The notes under the pieces: model-generated
Database searches by the model: none
Told to the model about the DNA's origin: nothing
The model's input: the letters and a program-made list of their open reading frames with translations, nothing else
Shown here: piece by piece, positions 12,575 to 24,555 of the stretch
Layout: each line of letters opens with the position of its first letter
How positions within the stretch are numbered: the stretch's first letter is position 1
Position numbers and translations under genes: made by a program
Origin: Anarhynchus alexandrinus
Taxonomy: Eukaryota; Chordata; Aves; Charadriiformes; Charadriidae
Length of the DNA stretch: 64,000 nucleotides
Assembly: GCA_008711295.1 (NCBI GenBank)
Contig: VUYV01000011.1
Location: forward strand, 905,646 to 969,645
Direction of reading: 5' to 3'

Positions 12575-13495
12575 CTGAAATGTCATCAGGAGTGCTGGTT
12601 TCTTTTTTTGTTGTTAAGGGTATGTGTGCAAGTGAAAGCTGAGGGACTAAGAAACTTGTTTCTGTTTTACAAAGGAGGAGCTACTGGCAAAAAGCTGAAC
12701 GTTGTGTCCTGTCTGACTTCCCTCAAAAATGCATGTCCACTCTTCAGCTCTACGTATTTTACCAGCATTGAAATAAGAGTGCTTCTAATGAAAGTGCACC
12801 TTTAAGACTAACGGCATACACAGCTGGAGCGCACCTTGTTTGTAGATTAAAGCATTCCCCTATATCGTTATTCCTCTGAAACAACAAATTCCTAGTACAG
12901 CAAGTTTGACTCTAATTTCTGAGATATCAATAGCATAATTTATCTAATTGCTTACAGATGTGCACAGTCTCAGGAAGGATGACGGCTCCAAAGGCTGCAG
13001 TCAAGATAAAATCAGGTCTGTGGACTCTGCACAGGAGGTGAAAGCCTGCCTGTCCCATTCCACATAGAACTGGAGAAGTCAGCACCTTTTTGCTTATAAC
13101 TGGACACTTCACCTGCAATTCAGACATTTCCAGCCCCTCTTACAGTCACAGTGACAAAAACCAATGATGCAATAGTTTTGTCTTAAAAGCTGAAAAATGA
13201 AGGAAGACAGATTTTGTACTAGGAAGAAAAAGCAAACCAAACACTTTTACTTTGCCAATGCTCTCTTCCTGTGTTTATTTCCTTCCCTTTCGCTGGGGGC
13301 AGCCCCGAGGGGATGCCCTCCACGCTCACTCAGGGCCACCCTCACCTCACACCCACCACCAGCCCAGGCCCTCAAGCACCGGCTGCCAAATTAGCTCTGA
13401 GGGAGGCCAACCCCTCCTTTTAGCCTCCCCTGTACAACCAAGTAATGAGGGGCTCAGTTGTTCTAATACTCTAATAGCCTATTGTTCTCTTGCAG

Positions 13496-13784
13496 TTGCA
13501 TCGGCAAGATAAAACACCAAAAGCTGATGTTTCCTGAGGGGAAGCGAATTCCCACCGTGTGTCGCAGGACGTTGGCCAAGAGCTCGGCTTCACGGGGGGC
13601 CAGCCCGCCCCATGACTTGACTCAGCGGGGAGATGGAGGGTTTGTTTTTGTTAGCAGGCGGTTTGCAGGAACATCTGCTCAGCGAAGCGGTGGCGTGGCT
13701 CTTGCCCATCACCACCCACAGGCCCTTCCCCGCAGATCTGTGCAAAACCATGTTTACTCCTTCCACACGCGGCTATCACTATAA
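13496..13784 (+). other. Open frame behind a strong splice acceptor (possible exon)
   Basis: A good acceptor on the + strand, 'attgttctcttgcag' (13481-13495), is followed by 95 open codons. They begin CIGKIKHQKLMFPEGKR after one leading base and end in TAA at 13782-13784. The predicted peptide is basic, Arg/Ser/His-rich, and matches no family I know. Its openness may simply reflect the high GC of the block. If transcribed, it would be a terminal exon of a non-coding RNA or an unknown transcript. No donor, promoter or clear polyadenylation context supports it. Confidence 0.12.
13540..13775. other. CpG-rich, GC-rich block
   Basis: About 15 CpGs are spread over this block, for example 'gaagcgaatt', 'gtgtgtcgcaggacgttgg', 'cagcgaagcggtggcg' and 'cacgcggc', against very few in the flanks. 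CpGs survive where they are kept unmethylated or are selectively constrained, so this could be an orphan CpG islet, enhancer or exon. It overlaps the + strand open frame 13496-13784. Confidence 0.4.
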
Positions 13785-14095
13785 ACATACTACGCTGAGA
13801 ATCCCACAGCTAAGATTAGGCTCCTACCTGATCAATGTTTATGATCTGCTCCCTGCCTTAAATTGTAGAAGGATTGAAAATATATGAGTTACTACTGAGC
13901 TGCAGTAAGTTTCCAGGGAGGGGGGAGCCACGGTGCAGGCGCAGGGCAGAGCAGCCTGACAGCGGGGCTGGAGCACCACCAGCGTCACATCCACCAGGTC
14001 ACAGGTAATAATGTTTGAGTACTGGGATGGAAGAAAGGATGCAACAGACAGAAATCAATTCAATGATACAGGGAATGATAAGATCGAGAAGTCAC

Positions 14096-14437
14096 TTATT
14101 TTATATTTTCACATCCTCTCGTCCAATAAAGAAGTGCACTGAACATCATTAACATCCCGCTAATGAGACACCCAACTGCCCAGAACACAGCAATAATGAA
14201 CGTGAGCTCTGTTTCCACCAAATCTACCAGAAAGATTTGTAAGGGTCTGCTTTCCCACTGACACGAACACATGACTCCCATTAGCCTTAATAAAGGAAGA
14301 GTGCATTCAGTGGGAGAGAAATTTCCCAAGGTTGCGTAACTGAACAGTATCATGATGAAAAGACAGTATAGGCTGCTAAGAGAAGTTAGCCATCCCAAAA
14401 CTACTGTGACAAGCCAAACTCTTTCATAGTTTTCCCA
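14096..14437 (-). other. Hydrophobic open frame, 113 codons
   Basis: The minus-strand frame is open from just after a TAA (14438-14440) to a TAA stop at 14096-14098. It begins WENYERVWLVTVVLG and holds two stretches long and greasy enough to be membrane helices: roughly VWLVTVVLGWLTSLSS through FIMILFSY, and LTFIIAVFWAVGCLISGMLM. It ends YWTRGCENIK. The first in-frame ATG lies inside the first hydrophobic stretch, and there is no clear acceptor upstream. T-rich strands often give hydrophobic frames by chance, so I do not call a gene. Confidence 0.12.
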
Positions 14438-15741
14438 TTAATTTGTTCAACTTTTGTCGTAGTCAGGACTTTCTCGCTTTCGGCCACTGAAAATACTCAG
14501 AACTTTTCTTATGCCAAAATGATGGAAATGCAAATCAGATAGTGGGATGCTTAGCTCCTATTTTTAGGCTGGGAAAAATATAACTTCAGACGCGCACTTT
14601 CTTTATCTTAATGCATTGTCCCTGCATACTATTCTTGACTCCACCGTATATAAATTCTTACTTCTGTAACAATGCAAATTTGTTGACAGGATGATAGGTT
14701 AAAGTTTATCTTTCAGGCTGTTTCCCTTGCACCAGTCAGAAAAATCTAGTTATGTCAATTTATGTCCCTTTCAGTGCTCAGCGAGGCGAGGAAACCGAGT
14801 GGAGTGCCAGAATGTGGAAACAATGCAAAAAAACTAATGCCAGAACTGAGTATCTGACTCCTAGGCTAAGCTCTGTGTGCCCCCATAAAACTTTGGGATT
14901 AATACTGCATATCTTAGCACTGTATTTAAGAAAAACCTTAATTCCAGATGTTGAAAGCATGATTAACTAGAAGTTAGAAGCTTTTTCTTCATCTTTTCTC
15001 TCCAGTTCAAGTTTATGTATTTTAAAATACCCGGGTACTTTGCCGTTTTTGGAGGGTTTTGTTGGGGGATTGACATCAGAAAATGGGATTTCATAGGCAA
15101 TTTTAAAATAGTTGGTCATGTGTTTATCATAAGAGATCCATCTGATATAATCTAAGACATTCAATGCTATTATAGTATACGTTAATGAAGGCTACTTCAT
15201 GCATTTTGCTATAGTTATAAATGAGAACAGACTTCTCTATTATCTCCCACTGCAATGACTAATACAGAAGAATATCTAGTCTGCTACTACTCATACACAT
15301 GATAAAAGTCCATTAGCACACATACTCACAGAAGTTGAGCTACTTTGATAGAATAAACTGAGATAGTGAACTACAGGGCAACAATTGCTCTGTGTGACTG
15401 GTGCTGTGCTGCGTTTTGGAGCCACGTATTAAAATGTGTCTTCCAAATTAAATCAAGATTACCTACCTATTTGTGCTCAGCTGTAAACAAAAACCTAAAC
15501 CAAACCCAACCACAAACCAGAACCAAACATATTTAATTTATTTTATTTCATAGAGTTAAAATTAAAACCCCAGAGGCCAGTACAGCAAATCACAGTACTG
15601 CACAACAGCAGAATCAGCCCTGTGCCTGATGTGGTTGCGCTCACTTTACCTGCCAGCATATACTCAGGACACTGAGCCCAGTCCTACCGAGGCCATCTCT
15701 CTCCTTGACTTAAGTAGAAGTAAAGTCAGATCACATTTCCT

Positions 15742-15813
15742 AAAAAAAAAAAACAAAACAACCAAACAAACCACAAAACAAAAAAACACCAAACCAAAAA
15801 ACCAACCCAAAAT
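15742..15813. repeat. A/C-rich low-complexity tract
   Basis: About 70 bases are almost only A and C: an A12 run followed by irregular CAAAA, CCAAA and CACC units. It is strand-asymmetric low-complexity DNA with no detectable unit periodicity. A similar shorter A/C tract lies at 15485-15530. No adjacent transposon body is visible, so it is not a retroposon tail. Confidence 0.8.
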
Positions 15814-17511
15814 GTAATATACAGAACAATTGAGGCAAACAGAGTAACTGATTTATAAGATTACACAGATACTAACTACACTGGAAATCCCATTCAAACA
15901 CAGAAATTGTAACTCACCAGTCATGTCACGACATTGAAGATAAAAATCATGCAAGTCTCAAATAGAAGAAAATCAAAATACAAGACAACTTTCTGCAGCA
16001 TCCATCCCCAATCGTTCTGTCAAACACACAACGGCAATAGCACAAAGCATCTTTATGACAGGAATAAAAGGCTCTTTAAATGCTCTTTTTATTTTTTATT
16101 GAATGAACCCACTCTTACACAAAGTTCATGCAACGATGTCTCGAGCTTTAGTACTGCCAAATCATGTATTTGATTAGGCAACTAAGGCTTGTAAGTCACA
16201 CAGAACAATCTGAAATATTTATTAATTGCATGTAATTACTTCATGTAGCAAGTCAGGTGGTTGATTAAGATACTGAATTTATTACTATACTGAGATATGT
16301 AGTTGTCAGGAAGATTAAAATCTTTTCAGTGTTTTACCATAACTGACCAAACACTTCTCTGCTCCGAGTCACTGGCAAAACCCAAAGGGAGTTAAGAACC
16401 AAAGCCACAGACTCCTCCCAGCTACAGTATTAGCATTTGTGTGGTTGACTCTTCTCACAGAAATAGTAATCTTTACTAACAGTGTTCCTCCCTCCAAGGA
16501 AGCACAGTGCACCACACCTCCCAATTGTTTTAGAAGTACATATATACAAAGACCATAGTTGAAAAAGATATCATCAGATGTGGCGAGTCCAGAGAAATCT
16601 TGTCCTAAATATTTTTCAAGTTTATTCATGAGAAAAGGGTGGAGAAAGAAACCACAGCTACGAGATTCACAAACACAAACTCATTTACAGGTTTGCAAAG
16701 CAAATCATGCCACCAATCTGTCACGTAACCCATAGGAAAATGCAGTTGCAGACTCTCTGGATCAAGATATTCACTGTTAGCTGAAATTAAATTTCCCAGC
16801 TACTATGAGTTCTTAAAAACAGGTTGGGTTTTTTTTTTTTGCCACTTTTAATCTCTCAGTCAGACAGGTAGGAAATAACATGAAGCCAGAGCAGAAAGCA
16901 ACCAGTTTCTAAACCTTAACAGCTTCTTGCACTACGGGGCAGTTAAGAGCCCAGTTCTCATGTTGTTTAGTGCCTTGAAATGGACACAGTTGGTTACTGG
17001 CCATAAAAACAACTGCAGCTCTGTGATTTCTTAAATATTTACTAACAAGATACACCAGGGTACAAAACCCAGAACTGTATTCCTGATATCCAGACCTTCT
17101 TGTCAAAACACAAATTGACGAAAAGACCTTCTGGTAAAAACACTCCAGAATGCTTTTATACTTCAGTTTTCAAGTACAGATCTGCCTTTTTTTCCTCTCC
17201 ACCAAACACCACCCACTCTTCCAAACAAATAAGTAATCCAATGTTGCATAGGAATTTTAATTGTTTCCATAACTTCTGTTACCTGCCAAAAAAGTACTTA
17301 GCGTGACATATACAGGACAGGGTGCCTATGATACATGTATATTTAAAATAAAATATGAACATACTGATATATACACACATACGAATGTATAACATACGAC
17401 TTATGTAATAGCTAACTTTTGTATAGCTATAAAAGCTAGAAGCCTTTCAAAGAGGCAGCCTTTATTCTTTGAAGTAACAGCCACAGTTCAAGCATACTGA
17501 CTCTCTGGCTC

Positions 17512-17587
17512 AGATTTATAATCAAGTTACTACGGCTGAACTTCCTGCGAGATTTACAATCGAGTTACTACAGCTGAACTTCCTGCA
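17512..17587. repeat. 38-bp tandem duplication (two copies)
   Basis: Unit 1 (17512-17549) and unit 2 (17550-17587) are both 38 bases long and differ at 4 positions: T/C, A/G, G/A and G/A. All four are transitions. Each copy holds the core 'gagttactac' or 'aagttactac' followed by 'gctgaacttcctgc'. The copies are directly adjacent with no spacer, so this is a simple local duplication, not a dispersed repeat. Function unknown. Confidence 0.9.
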
Positions 17588-17818
17588 TGCCATGTGAACC
17601 AGGCTTGGTTTGGTGTCTCCTTGTGCGATATTAGCCATGACAGATACAAGTTCACAGCGGAAATCCCTTGCATGAGAGGCTAAACTAGGATGCACTCCTT
17701 TGTATTTGCTGCAAGTACAGTCACACAGATCTCTGCAGCGGTCTCTACAAGAGTTTGGCTGATGGGGGTGCTGACTGAAAGCCTGGCTCCTTTCAAGAGT
17801 TGTGTAACTTTTCTCTCT

Positions 17819-17838
17819 CCCCCCCCCTTTTTTTTTTT
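17819..17838. repeat. C9-T11 homopolymer junction
   Basis: A C run (17819-17827) is followed by a T run (17828-17838), preceded by 'tttctctct', making a pure pyrimidine tract. It could form triplex DNA and would read well as a + strand splice pyrimidine tract, but no AG closes it within a normal distance. Confidence 0.75.
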
Positions 17839-19035
17839 ATAAAAAGATCTTGGTCTGTCAACCCTTCCTCACTCTGCACAGTATTTCTTACCACAAATAA
17901 TGGCCCTGGTTTCAGTGGGACCTTTGAAATACTCATCTTGTGGTAGAAGTAATTGCATAACACAAGCTGGTGGGGACATTTTCAGCATATTTGTACAACT
18001 TCATTTATTTAGTTATTAGGACCAGGTCTTAAAACAACAAAAACTTTCTCTAGCATTTGTTTAAATAAACAATCCATTCTACATATCAGACTATTTATAA
18101 ATATACAATATGCAATTACTGTGTATCAGTAAAATCCGTAGGAGAGTTGTAGTTATTTTGGCAGAAGAGCTTATAGATGTTCCCTGGAGTAAATTGCATG
18201 GCAGCATAAGCCTGCTAATAGGGGAGGCCTAACAATTTCTGTAAAATAAAAATGCATTTAGAACAATTTAATAAACAAGGGGAAAAATATCTGTGGGACT
18301 TACAGGGTGGAAGCTAGCAAAATATTATCTTCAACAATCGATACTACACATTTTTCCACTGATTTTACAACTAAAATCAGCATGCTGCAGCTTCTGACAC
18401 CATTAGTGCTCAGAATCTACTTTTGACAGCGTTTTTTCATTTGTGATGGGTGGTTTGTTTTTGCATTGTTATGGGCTGGGTGAAGCCTTGAGGCAGACAT
18501 GCAGCCCTGTTGATAACGTGTATTTTCCAACCCCATGATAAGTTTCCATAACTGCTGGCCTGGAACATGACTTTCAGCAACTTGACTGTTTCACATTTGG
18601 CTACAGCAGCATCAGTCCATTCGATACAATAGCTCCAAGACTATACGTGGAAGACAAATATTTTCAGAATGAATTACTTTCAATGCTCAACTTCAGACTC
18701 CTATTTTCAGAAGATACTCACTGTTGCTTTCAGAAAGCCAGATCTCCCCTAATATATTTTTTTCAAGCTGGAAATCCAAAGCCAGAAATTACTTTTGGAA
18801 GGTGCAGTTGGAATTTGAATACCAGTGTCAGCAGTGCTAGTTGTTACATCTTAGGAGAGGTTTTATTTTGTATGCAAATCCTAATAAGCGTACATATTTC
18901 ACTACTTTTGCTGAGGTCTGCGCTGTTTTCAAAGGCTAAAAAACTCGCCTTTCACAGCTGCAAAGGAAATGACAAGAGAAGAAAAACACAGCCAGTGTAT
19001 ATCAGCAATTAATTCCATCCACAACTGCCCAGCTG

Positions 19036-19160
19036 TTTGCGCACGGAGGAACCGGCCTGTTTCCTCTCCAAGCTTTTGCCACTGAAAGCTGATACGGCGC
19101 TTTCAGAGATGCGGGCTGTTGGTAACACGTTAGGAATGCGCGCGAGATCGCACGGAGCTG
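19036..19160. other. Compact CpG cluster
   Basis: Twelve CpGs occur in roughly 125 bases: 'tgcgcacgg', 'accgg', 'tacggcgc', 'tgcgg', 'acacgt' and the dense 'gcgcgcgagatcgcacgg' (19138-19155). Both flanks are AT-rich with almost none. This is the most CpG-dense spot in the window. It resembles an orphan CpG islet or a constrained regulatory element; no TATA box, recognised exon or transcript start can be tied to it. Confidence 0.45.
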
Positions 19161-20363
19161 AATAAGAAGAAATGAAATCCAGACCAGTGCACTGCCTATC
19201 TGTGTTATGAGGATAAAGTTATCTGGGGGAGAGGGCAGCGGGATGGGGGGACAGGGATGGAGAGCTGCCGACAAAGTCAGGCTTAGTGCGCAGGATGGAC
19301 ATGACTGTCACTTACTGGTAGAGACAAGGTGGAACAGTCTCAGAAACCCACATGTCTGTATCAGCTCTGCAGCGATGTTTTTACATTGGCTAATGCAAAA
19401 CAGGTAGATTTGGGGGCACTTCACAAAAGCCATTACATTTACTTGGGATCAGCACTTTTACAATGAGGTTGCTAGAGACTTGGCTCCATCTATACGAGAG
19501 TAAAACTTATTAGTAAGTAATTACTATGATTGGCAATTGCTATTTATTGGTAAATAATCTTCCCAACACTTGCAGCCCTGAAGCTCCAGAAATTAAGGCA
19601 GAATTCAGCTCTTTGGAGTCCTTCCTATGAATATAATCCCCTCATGCCACCCCTCGGTTTTCAGGAAAGGCACAGAGCATATAAAAGGATGCTATGGGTA
19701 ACATCTACAAACACTGCCCACTGAGCACCTGGAAATTTCATCCCGCTCTGGAATAAACTCACCAGGCTACATCCACGGCTCATCTTTTTCCTCTGACACA
19801 TTTGGAAAACAAAAACAATATGTATTTTTTCCTCCCTTAACCCAAGCCAGCCACCATTTAAAAATTTTAAGTTATCCATATGGATTCCTTTTTGCTGGGT
19901 AAAGCCACACACAGCAACACTCTTCTAATGTGTATTACTGGTATTTTTTCTTCAGCTCCAACACCACCAGTTAGAAAGAACTCCTTTGATCTTCAGTAAC
20001 AGTAGGTCACCTTCATTTGCTGGACCACTCAACCAGGGACAGTCTCTCAAACTGCACGGGTATTCAGAACACCACCACTAATAAGAAAATATTTGCACCT
20101 GACAATTTTCAAGAACAGTACCTAGGGTAAGAAGTAGCTATCCAAGGGCTATTCCCTTTACAAAAAGGCACGCTGAAGTACTATCTTGCATATTTTGTTG
20201 AATAAATTGGGTTTCCTAAAAACTACAGGCTTGCACATCAGTGTGTGGAAAGAAAAACATTCTGAAGAAATAAGACTGTGATATTGTGTTTGTACAGCAA
20301 TGAAACAAATATGAGAACAATATTCTTTTACCAAAAAAGATTGATTAAATATGTAAACATTAC

Positions 20364-20422
20364 CTTTTTAGACATGGATCTCTTAATTTCAGACCTATGC
20401 TTCAGGAAGATTCGCATCATCT
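20364..20422 (-). CDS. Candidate internal coding exon, unknown protein
   Basis: This 59-nt minus-strand segment has a good acceptor ('ccttgtgtaggtgtttcag') and a donor AAAAG|GTAATG. Two leading bases and 19 codons read MMRIFLKHRSEIKRSMSKK, strongly basic. A nearby 36-nt segment (20797-20832, phase 0, MRKSGFAVADSK) has excellent splice sites as well, but its phase does not fit this one. Function unknown. Confidence 0.18.
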
Positions 20423-23400
20423 CTGAAACACCTACACAAGGTCACAGTATTATCACTGGGAAAATACAAAAGAGGACTAAGTAATTTACAGTTTTCCAAG
20501 GAAAGTAAATCTAAATCGTATGGTTGACTGGAATGTATGAATTTGTACAAATGGCTTAAAATACCTTCTCTTTTTACTCCCTTGGAAGCAATGACTCAAT
20601 AATGGGTAAACAGAAGCAACACAATTTTTTAAAAATCAGAAGTATAGCACACTTTAGACTGCAAGTAATCTCACCATATTGTCACAGGAATAGTTCCACT
20701 ACTGCCTGAAAGGAAGAACAGCACTCATCATTCTTCCCGTAATTTCACTTTTAGTTGTTCAACATTGGGCAAGTCCATTGGGGGATGATTTCTTACCTTA
20801 CTTACTATCTGCCACAGCAAAACCTGACTTTCTCATCTATTAGAAACATACACAGGAAGTTTGTGTATGTGATCAATAGAGTTTCACGCTGGGGAAGAAG
20901 GCACAGCGGGAGGGAGGTGGAAGCAAGGGCACACAGCAGCCGTTGCACTGAGCAACTCTGTGACCTCCAAGGCACACAGGCCAGATCTCCAAGACCATTA
21001 GCACTTTCCACATGAAGTGCTGCAATACAAATAATAACATATCTCTCATATATATTACTTAATATATTATTTATACTAAACATGGTGCAACACAAGGCAA
21101 AACTATATTTAAACAGAAAAACAATGTGATGGTTTTAGTCTAAAAATCCCAGAGGGATTAAAGGCCTACCTCAAAACCTAAGCTATTTTGGCAGACTAAG
21201 GGATGGTGACAGTGCTGTAGCTGCCTCTCAAGAAGTGACATAGCTTAGAAAGGACTCTCACTCCACCCACAGTTAACAGAATAGGTATTAAATCAATAAC
21301 TATCAATTTCAACACTGTTTCCCAGGCTCAGTTTTCAGTAATGTTTTAATAGAAGGCTGTGAAAATATTGATAGATGTTAAAAGTGACAACAGAGTAAAT
21401 TTCACTGCATCAGTAAAACTCAGCTGAGCACTACAAATAGAAATCATTCAAGCATATCTTGCAGGTGTGTGTACAGCAACTGGCTAACCAAACACAACCG
21501 TTTGCAGACTAGTCTCTTCTCTTTCTCCTTTTTCTTCCCCAAAGCAAAATTCTTTCTTGTGCAGCAAACCTATCCAGATCTATGCATTGCTTAAAAGCAT
21601 GGAAGATGTGTCCCAGAAATAAATACACAATTCTTCTGCTCTTAAGGATTCAGCATTTAAATTCAGTCATGATGCTTCAAACTGGAGATAAATTTAAACG
21701 ACTAAGGCTAAAATTCAGACACAGAAAGGGCTCCAAGCCTGCGTACCACTTACATCCCAAAACAGACTTACGGGTGAGTAGCAGTGAGGTTTTAAGTGGT
21801 GCATAACTCTCAGATTTGCTACACAGCAAAGAATTTCACACTAAAAGAATGAAAAAGGGGTTTAGAAAATACCTAGTTTTCACATTCAGCCATAGCACAA
21901 GGAAGCTGCATTTACTCATGCTGAGAAAGTGCCCACATCAATAAATAGCCAATATGTATCACATACATTGGAATAATTACTGAAATATGGAAGGTGCTTG
22001 ATAGTCCCTAGAAATACTTACATTACATAATGGTTAAGGACAAATAGCACCCATCTGAACTTGCAAGAGGAGTTCACTGTGTGAATTACCACATTTCATA
22101 CTTTATCGTTAAATAATTTGTGAGTCACTTGGGATGATTTCGGTTTTTCTCTCTCTGGAATTTGAATCAGGAACAGAGTTGCCTAATGTCTAAAAGTTCC
22201 CAGTCTGAAAGGAAAATTCCTAAGTCCTAAAGTAATAGTTTTCATTTATCATTCATATTATGTATGAACTACTGAAACTTAACATCTTCATGTTCAACAT
22301 TTGTGTTCATGCATTCATTAGGTCAGAGAGTGTGATTCTTTTTGCCTGACTTTAGATATTTACATAACATTTCAATTCCTTGTCTAATTAAAGACTCTCC
22401 CTAGGATGAAGTGAGTCATTTTCTAGACTTCATTGGCTGCGCTGTAGACTTATCGTGATTGCAAGAGGCACAAAATTCACGAGTAGACATCCATACTGCA
22501 GACATCTCGAGTTATGCAAGACGCATGCTGCCCTAAAACACTAGCAAGCTATGTGCAAGACCAACAAAACACATAAGAGATCACTTAGCTATTTTAAATA
22601 CCAAGGGGGAAAAAAATGGCAAATGGTGGATTTAAAAAACAAGAGTCTACTTACTAAATTCTTGCAATTCACACAGCACAACAGGTACCAGATTTTGGCA
22701 TGTGTTTTTTCTATTCACCTCATTAACTTCAGAGGCAAAGGGGTCTTTTACATTGCTCCAGTCACCAAGCCATATCATATACTAATTTTCTGCACTGCAA
22801 TGCAACACAACACAGTATAAAATGAGTACCTAGCCATACCAAGCAGATACCAAGATCTGGTAACAGTAGTGTGAGTGTAGACTAAAATATGCTGTGAGAA
22901 AACGTCACCAGGCACAAACAAGCTTTCAGAATACCAAATACAGGAGCTGCTAACATAACAAACATTAAGTGAAAATACATGTCTGATTCCTTAAAAAACA
23001 TAAATAAAATGAGTCAACATGCAGGGAACAGAGTAGGAGGAAAAGTGAGGGGAAGAGGAAGAGGTGAAACATAGTAGATTTAAATTTTATTGGGTTTGTG
23101 AGCAAAATACAGATTTACTTGATTAGGAAAATGTACGTCCTTGGAGACCACTATAAAGCAAACAAGTTTAAGAGAAAATGGTGTTTAACAAGTTCCATAA
23201 AAGATTTTTAAAGCAACAATAATGCTTTCCCTCCCGCTCCCAGTAAACGCTTGAAGCTAACATACATCTCAAAAGACTGTCTACTGTATTTTATTATTGC
23301 TGTCAAGAAAGAAAAATGAGCCAAAAAGTTAGCAAACACATTACACAACTCACACTTCCGGACGTCAACATGGTACTAAAGTCATTTACATTTCACTGTT

Positions 23401-23526
23401 AGCATGACATGTAAATAAGCAAAGTACTACTTTATACTAGAAATCCTTTAACAGTCCACATTGAAAGTTGAGTTAAAGCAACAAACCCCTCACACCCATC
23501 AGCCCCCTACAAGCACCTAGCTATAC

Positions 23527-23555
23527 TCACTGCAATACAGAGTTTATTGCAGTGA
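23527..23555. repeat. Perfect 11-bp stem hairpin
   Basis: TCACTGCAATA (23527-23537) and TATTGCAGTGA (23545-23555) are exact inverted repeats separated by a 7-base loop. A further related piece, 'tattgcactga', follows at 23569-23579. It is too short for a microRNA precursor on its own. It may be a cruciform-prone site or the footprint of a small inverted duplication. Confidence 0.6.
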
Positions 23556-24077
23556 ACTATATTGAATGTATTGCACTGAAATGTATTTGGTAAAAGCTAA
23601 TTTTAGTTCACTTCCTTGTATGACAGCTAGATGATCCGAGGTTGAATTGGCATGATTCATGGCAAGCATACAACACTAAGTTACAGTGAAGATGAAAGGA
23701 TTTTTGAATACTTTTCTAAATCATGCAACCTTATCAGCACCCACCTACAAACATATGCTTTCTTCCATATGACACAACGTGTGCAAAAAAAACAATGACG
23801 CAAACTTGGTGTTCTATGCTTTAAAGAGAATAGCATAAATTTATCTACCATGCCAAAGCCAGAAGGACAGATCTGGTCAAAATAAATGTTTCAGTGGAAG
23901 CAACCAGACCTCTCTGGTAACCTTTCCTCATTTTATGATTCCTTGGTACCAAATTGGTAAACAGCTGACAGATGCAGCAGAGGGCCTTTTGGCTAGTCTA
24001 GTAAATCTGTTTCACTTTAAAGGTATTTCACCATCATTAAGGTACTAAAATTTTTTACACAACTCAATATTAAGGTT

Positions 24078-24089
24078 CCCCCCCCCCCC
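24078..24089. repeat. C12 homopolymer
   Basis: Twelve consecutive C's sit in AT-rich DNA. Other C runs are at 4854-4863 and near 44273-44281. These positions are error-prone in sequencing and may differ between individuals. Confidence 0.8.
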
Positions 24090-24506
24090 ATTAATTATAT
24101 TTTCAAAAATCTACAGGTCATCAGCAACTTTATACACATTTGGTAAAATGCAAGTTTTTCCTGCTTAGGATGACAAGTAGCTGGAAAAAAAAAAAAATCC
24201 TCACAGCACACAGCCTTATTGCTTTATGCAACTGTTTACTCCTTCCAGGGAGGCATCATCAAAACAAGTGTATCAAACAGCTCGCTCTTTTAAGCGGGTA
24301 TTTTTCTCTTTTGCAGAAAAAGTGAAGCTCATAAAATGCCCATTTCCTCTTTTAGTTCATGCATTTATTTGCTTATGATGAACTAGTAGGAAAAAAATGA
24401 TATTTAATTCCAATTCAAACTTTTTACACTGAAGAAACTTAAAATGCATTTGGTCTACCTGCAGTGTTAGACATCTTAAAGAGGCTCTACCCACGGAATA
24501 ACTTAC

Positions 24507-24555
24507 ATAAAGCCACTATGAGTCCAAAAAATCTTTTTCTCCTGAACCCTTGTAT
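24507..24555 (-). CDS. Candidate internal coding exon, unknown protein
   Basis: This 49-nt minus-strand segment has a strong acceptor ('gtgtcatcctggcttcag') and a strong donor TTTAT|GTAAGT. In the phase set by 26776-26831 it reads TRVQEKKIFWTHSGF. In phase 0 it reads IQGFRRKRFFGLIVAL, so the frame rests on that pairing alone. Splice-site quality is the main support. Confidence 0.15.

Larger units (their letters stand above)
9147..13495. other. Non-coding stretch apart from the sites listed
   Basis: T runs at 9248-9256 and 9261-9274 lie just downstream of the CR1. The X-box palindrome and two A-rich tracts fall in 11.6-11.95 kb, and the exon candidate at 12.52 kb. A two-copy 11-base direct repeat AGGCTTCCAGC/T is at 12287-12308. 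No transposon is recognised other than the CR1 at its left edge. Confidence 0.5.

Noticed and set aside
15742..15813. A/C-rich tract as a retroposon tail
   Set aside because: No element body, no target-site duplication and no processed gene upstream.
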